From Leisingera daeponensis (GTDB lineage Bacteria; Pseudomonadota; Alphaproteobacteria; Rhodobacterales; Rhodobacteraceae), in contig NZ_JAHVJA010000012.1 in the NCBI RefSeq assembly GCF_019801465.1, forward strand, positions 1 through 64,000: DNA of 64,000 nt. The letters run 5' to 3'. Positions 63,438 through 64,000 of this stretch are shown here, in pieces. Positions within the stretch are counted from its first letter, which is position 1. The number at the start of each line of letters is the position of its first letter. A program made the position numbers and the translations under genes. Below the pieces are notes generated by a model that saw nothing but the letters and a program-made list of their open reading frames with translations, had not been told where the DNA came from and made no database searches.

Positions 63438-64000
63438 TCAATACCCCAGCGCGCAGCCGTCTTTGCGCGGATCGCTGGCGCCTTCCAGCACGCCCGAGGC
63501 GCTGATGCGGATCGCCTGAGCGCCGCCCAGCGGGGTGTCCGGAACCTCGACCCGATGCCCCAAATCCGCCATCTGCTGTCGCACCGCATCGCTGTAACCG
63601 CGTTCCATTTTCATTACGCTGCCGTCGGCGAAGCAGCGCGGCGCATCGATCGCGGATTGCAGGTCCATGCCGAAATCCAGCAGGTTTGAGACCAGGCGGG
63701 CGTGGCCTGTCGGCTGATATCCGCCGCCCATCACGCCGAAGGGCATGATGACTTCGCTATCCTGCTTCAGCATCGCCGGAATGATTGTGTGCATCGGGCG
63801 TTTGCCCGGGCCTAGCTCATTGGGGTGGCCCTCCGTCAGGGTGAAACCCGCACCGCGGTTCTGCAGCAGAATGCCGAATTTCTCCGATGCGATGCCGGAG
63901 CCAAACCCGTGAAAGATCGAGTAGATCAAGGAGACCGCCATGCGGTCCTTGTCGACAACCGTGATATAGACTGTGTCCTTGTGCACCGCTTCGGCAAGGG
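63438..64000 (-). CDS. ggt: Gamma-glutamyltransferase family protein, C-terminal part (cut by window edge)
   Basis: The visible 187 codons read LAEAVHKDTVYITVVDKDRMAVSLIYS at the edge and end DPRKDGCALGY. This is the small subunit of the gamma-glutamyltranspeptidase/oxamate amidohydrolase family. The Thr in KDTVYITVVD is at the place of the N-terminal nucleophile of GGT (TTHxSVVD), although the next residues differ (VY instead of TH), so substrate may differ. The GVMGGGYQPTGHARLV segment is conserved. The large subunit is outside the window. Confidence 0.85.
   Translation of the reverse strand, partial: LAEAVHKDTVYITVVDKDRMAVSLIYSIFHGFGSGIASEKFGILLQNRGAGFTLTEGHPNELGPGKRPMHTIIPAMLKQDSEVIMPFGVMGGGYQPTGHARLVSNLLDFGMDLQSAIDAPRCFADGSVMKMERGYSDAVRQQMADLGHRVEVPDTPLGGAQAIRISASGVLEGASDPRKDGCALGY

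Overview
This looks like a chromosomal segment of a marine alphaproteobacterium of the Rhodobacterales, most like the Roseobacter group (Leisingera/Phaeobacter/Ruegeria-like). The base is GC-rich coding sequence with short gaps. Supporting content is the CcrM GANTC methylase next to RNase HII, a kdsD-lptC-lptA-lptB-hpf-ptsN block without rpoN, single-domain NrnC RNase, DUF2125 and DUF3576 proteins, the CnoX-LON-Trm112 string, FtsK-LolA, HspQ, and a GT14/DUF5928 protein. No database search was possible; identifications rest on recognised motifs and gene order.

Layout. 1-10.9 kb is the most accessory-looking part. An IS transposase end lies at the left edge, followed by an orphan KpsM-like export permease coupled to an SH3 protein. 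Divergent from these is a surface-glycan block: cysQ-kdsB, galU, galE, two paralogous glycosyltransferases, a core-2-like GT14/DUF5928 protein and a double sulfotransferase. 11-16 kb is the LPS transport/Kdo block (ptsN, hpf, lptB, lptA, lptC, kdsD) with nrnC and tRNA-Leu(CAG). 16.3-22.9 kb holds a fused 2-oxoacid dehydrogenase E1 with a malonyltransferase-like enzyme, a DUF427-adenylate cyclase, a membrane winged-helix protein and small secreted proteins. 23-32 kb holds rnhB-ccrM, a membrane cyclase, alkB, mutY, dciA, a DsbA-type protein, lpxK and an atypical Kdo transferase. 32-45 kb holds an IMPase, pmbA, DUF2125, SDR/enoyl-CoA hydratase/VOC genes, a small HNH protein, a flavoprotein, GST, holA-lptE-leuS and DUF3576. 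45-64 kb holds a major porin, PLP protein, L,D-transpeptidase, ribA, an OmpR-type regulator, exonuclease III, cnoX-LON-Trm112, ubiH-like, amidase, aminotransferase, ftsK, lolA, a broken cyclase-hydrolase gene, a lytic transglycosylase, hspQ and the C-terminal part of a gamma-glutamyltransferase.

How the genes work together. Envelope biogenesis dominates. Kdo is made and activated (kdsD, kdsB), attached to lipid A (waaA-like, after lpxK), and LPS is moved outward by LptA/B/C/E; LolA carries lipoproteins. The left block adds UDP-sugar supply, glycosyl transfer and probably sulfation, with CysQ able to remove the PAP by-product. Three class III cyclases occur within 45 kb, one interrupted by an in-frame TGA. 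The most interesting candidates for new biology are the glycosyltransferase/double-sulfotransferase cassette, the E1-acyltransferase pair without E2/E3, the DUF427-cyclase fusion, and the membrane-anchored winged-helix protein.
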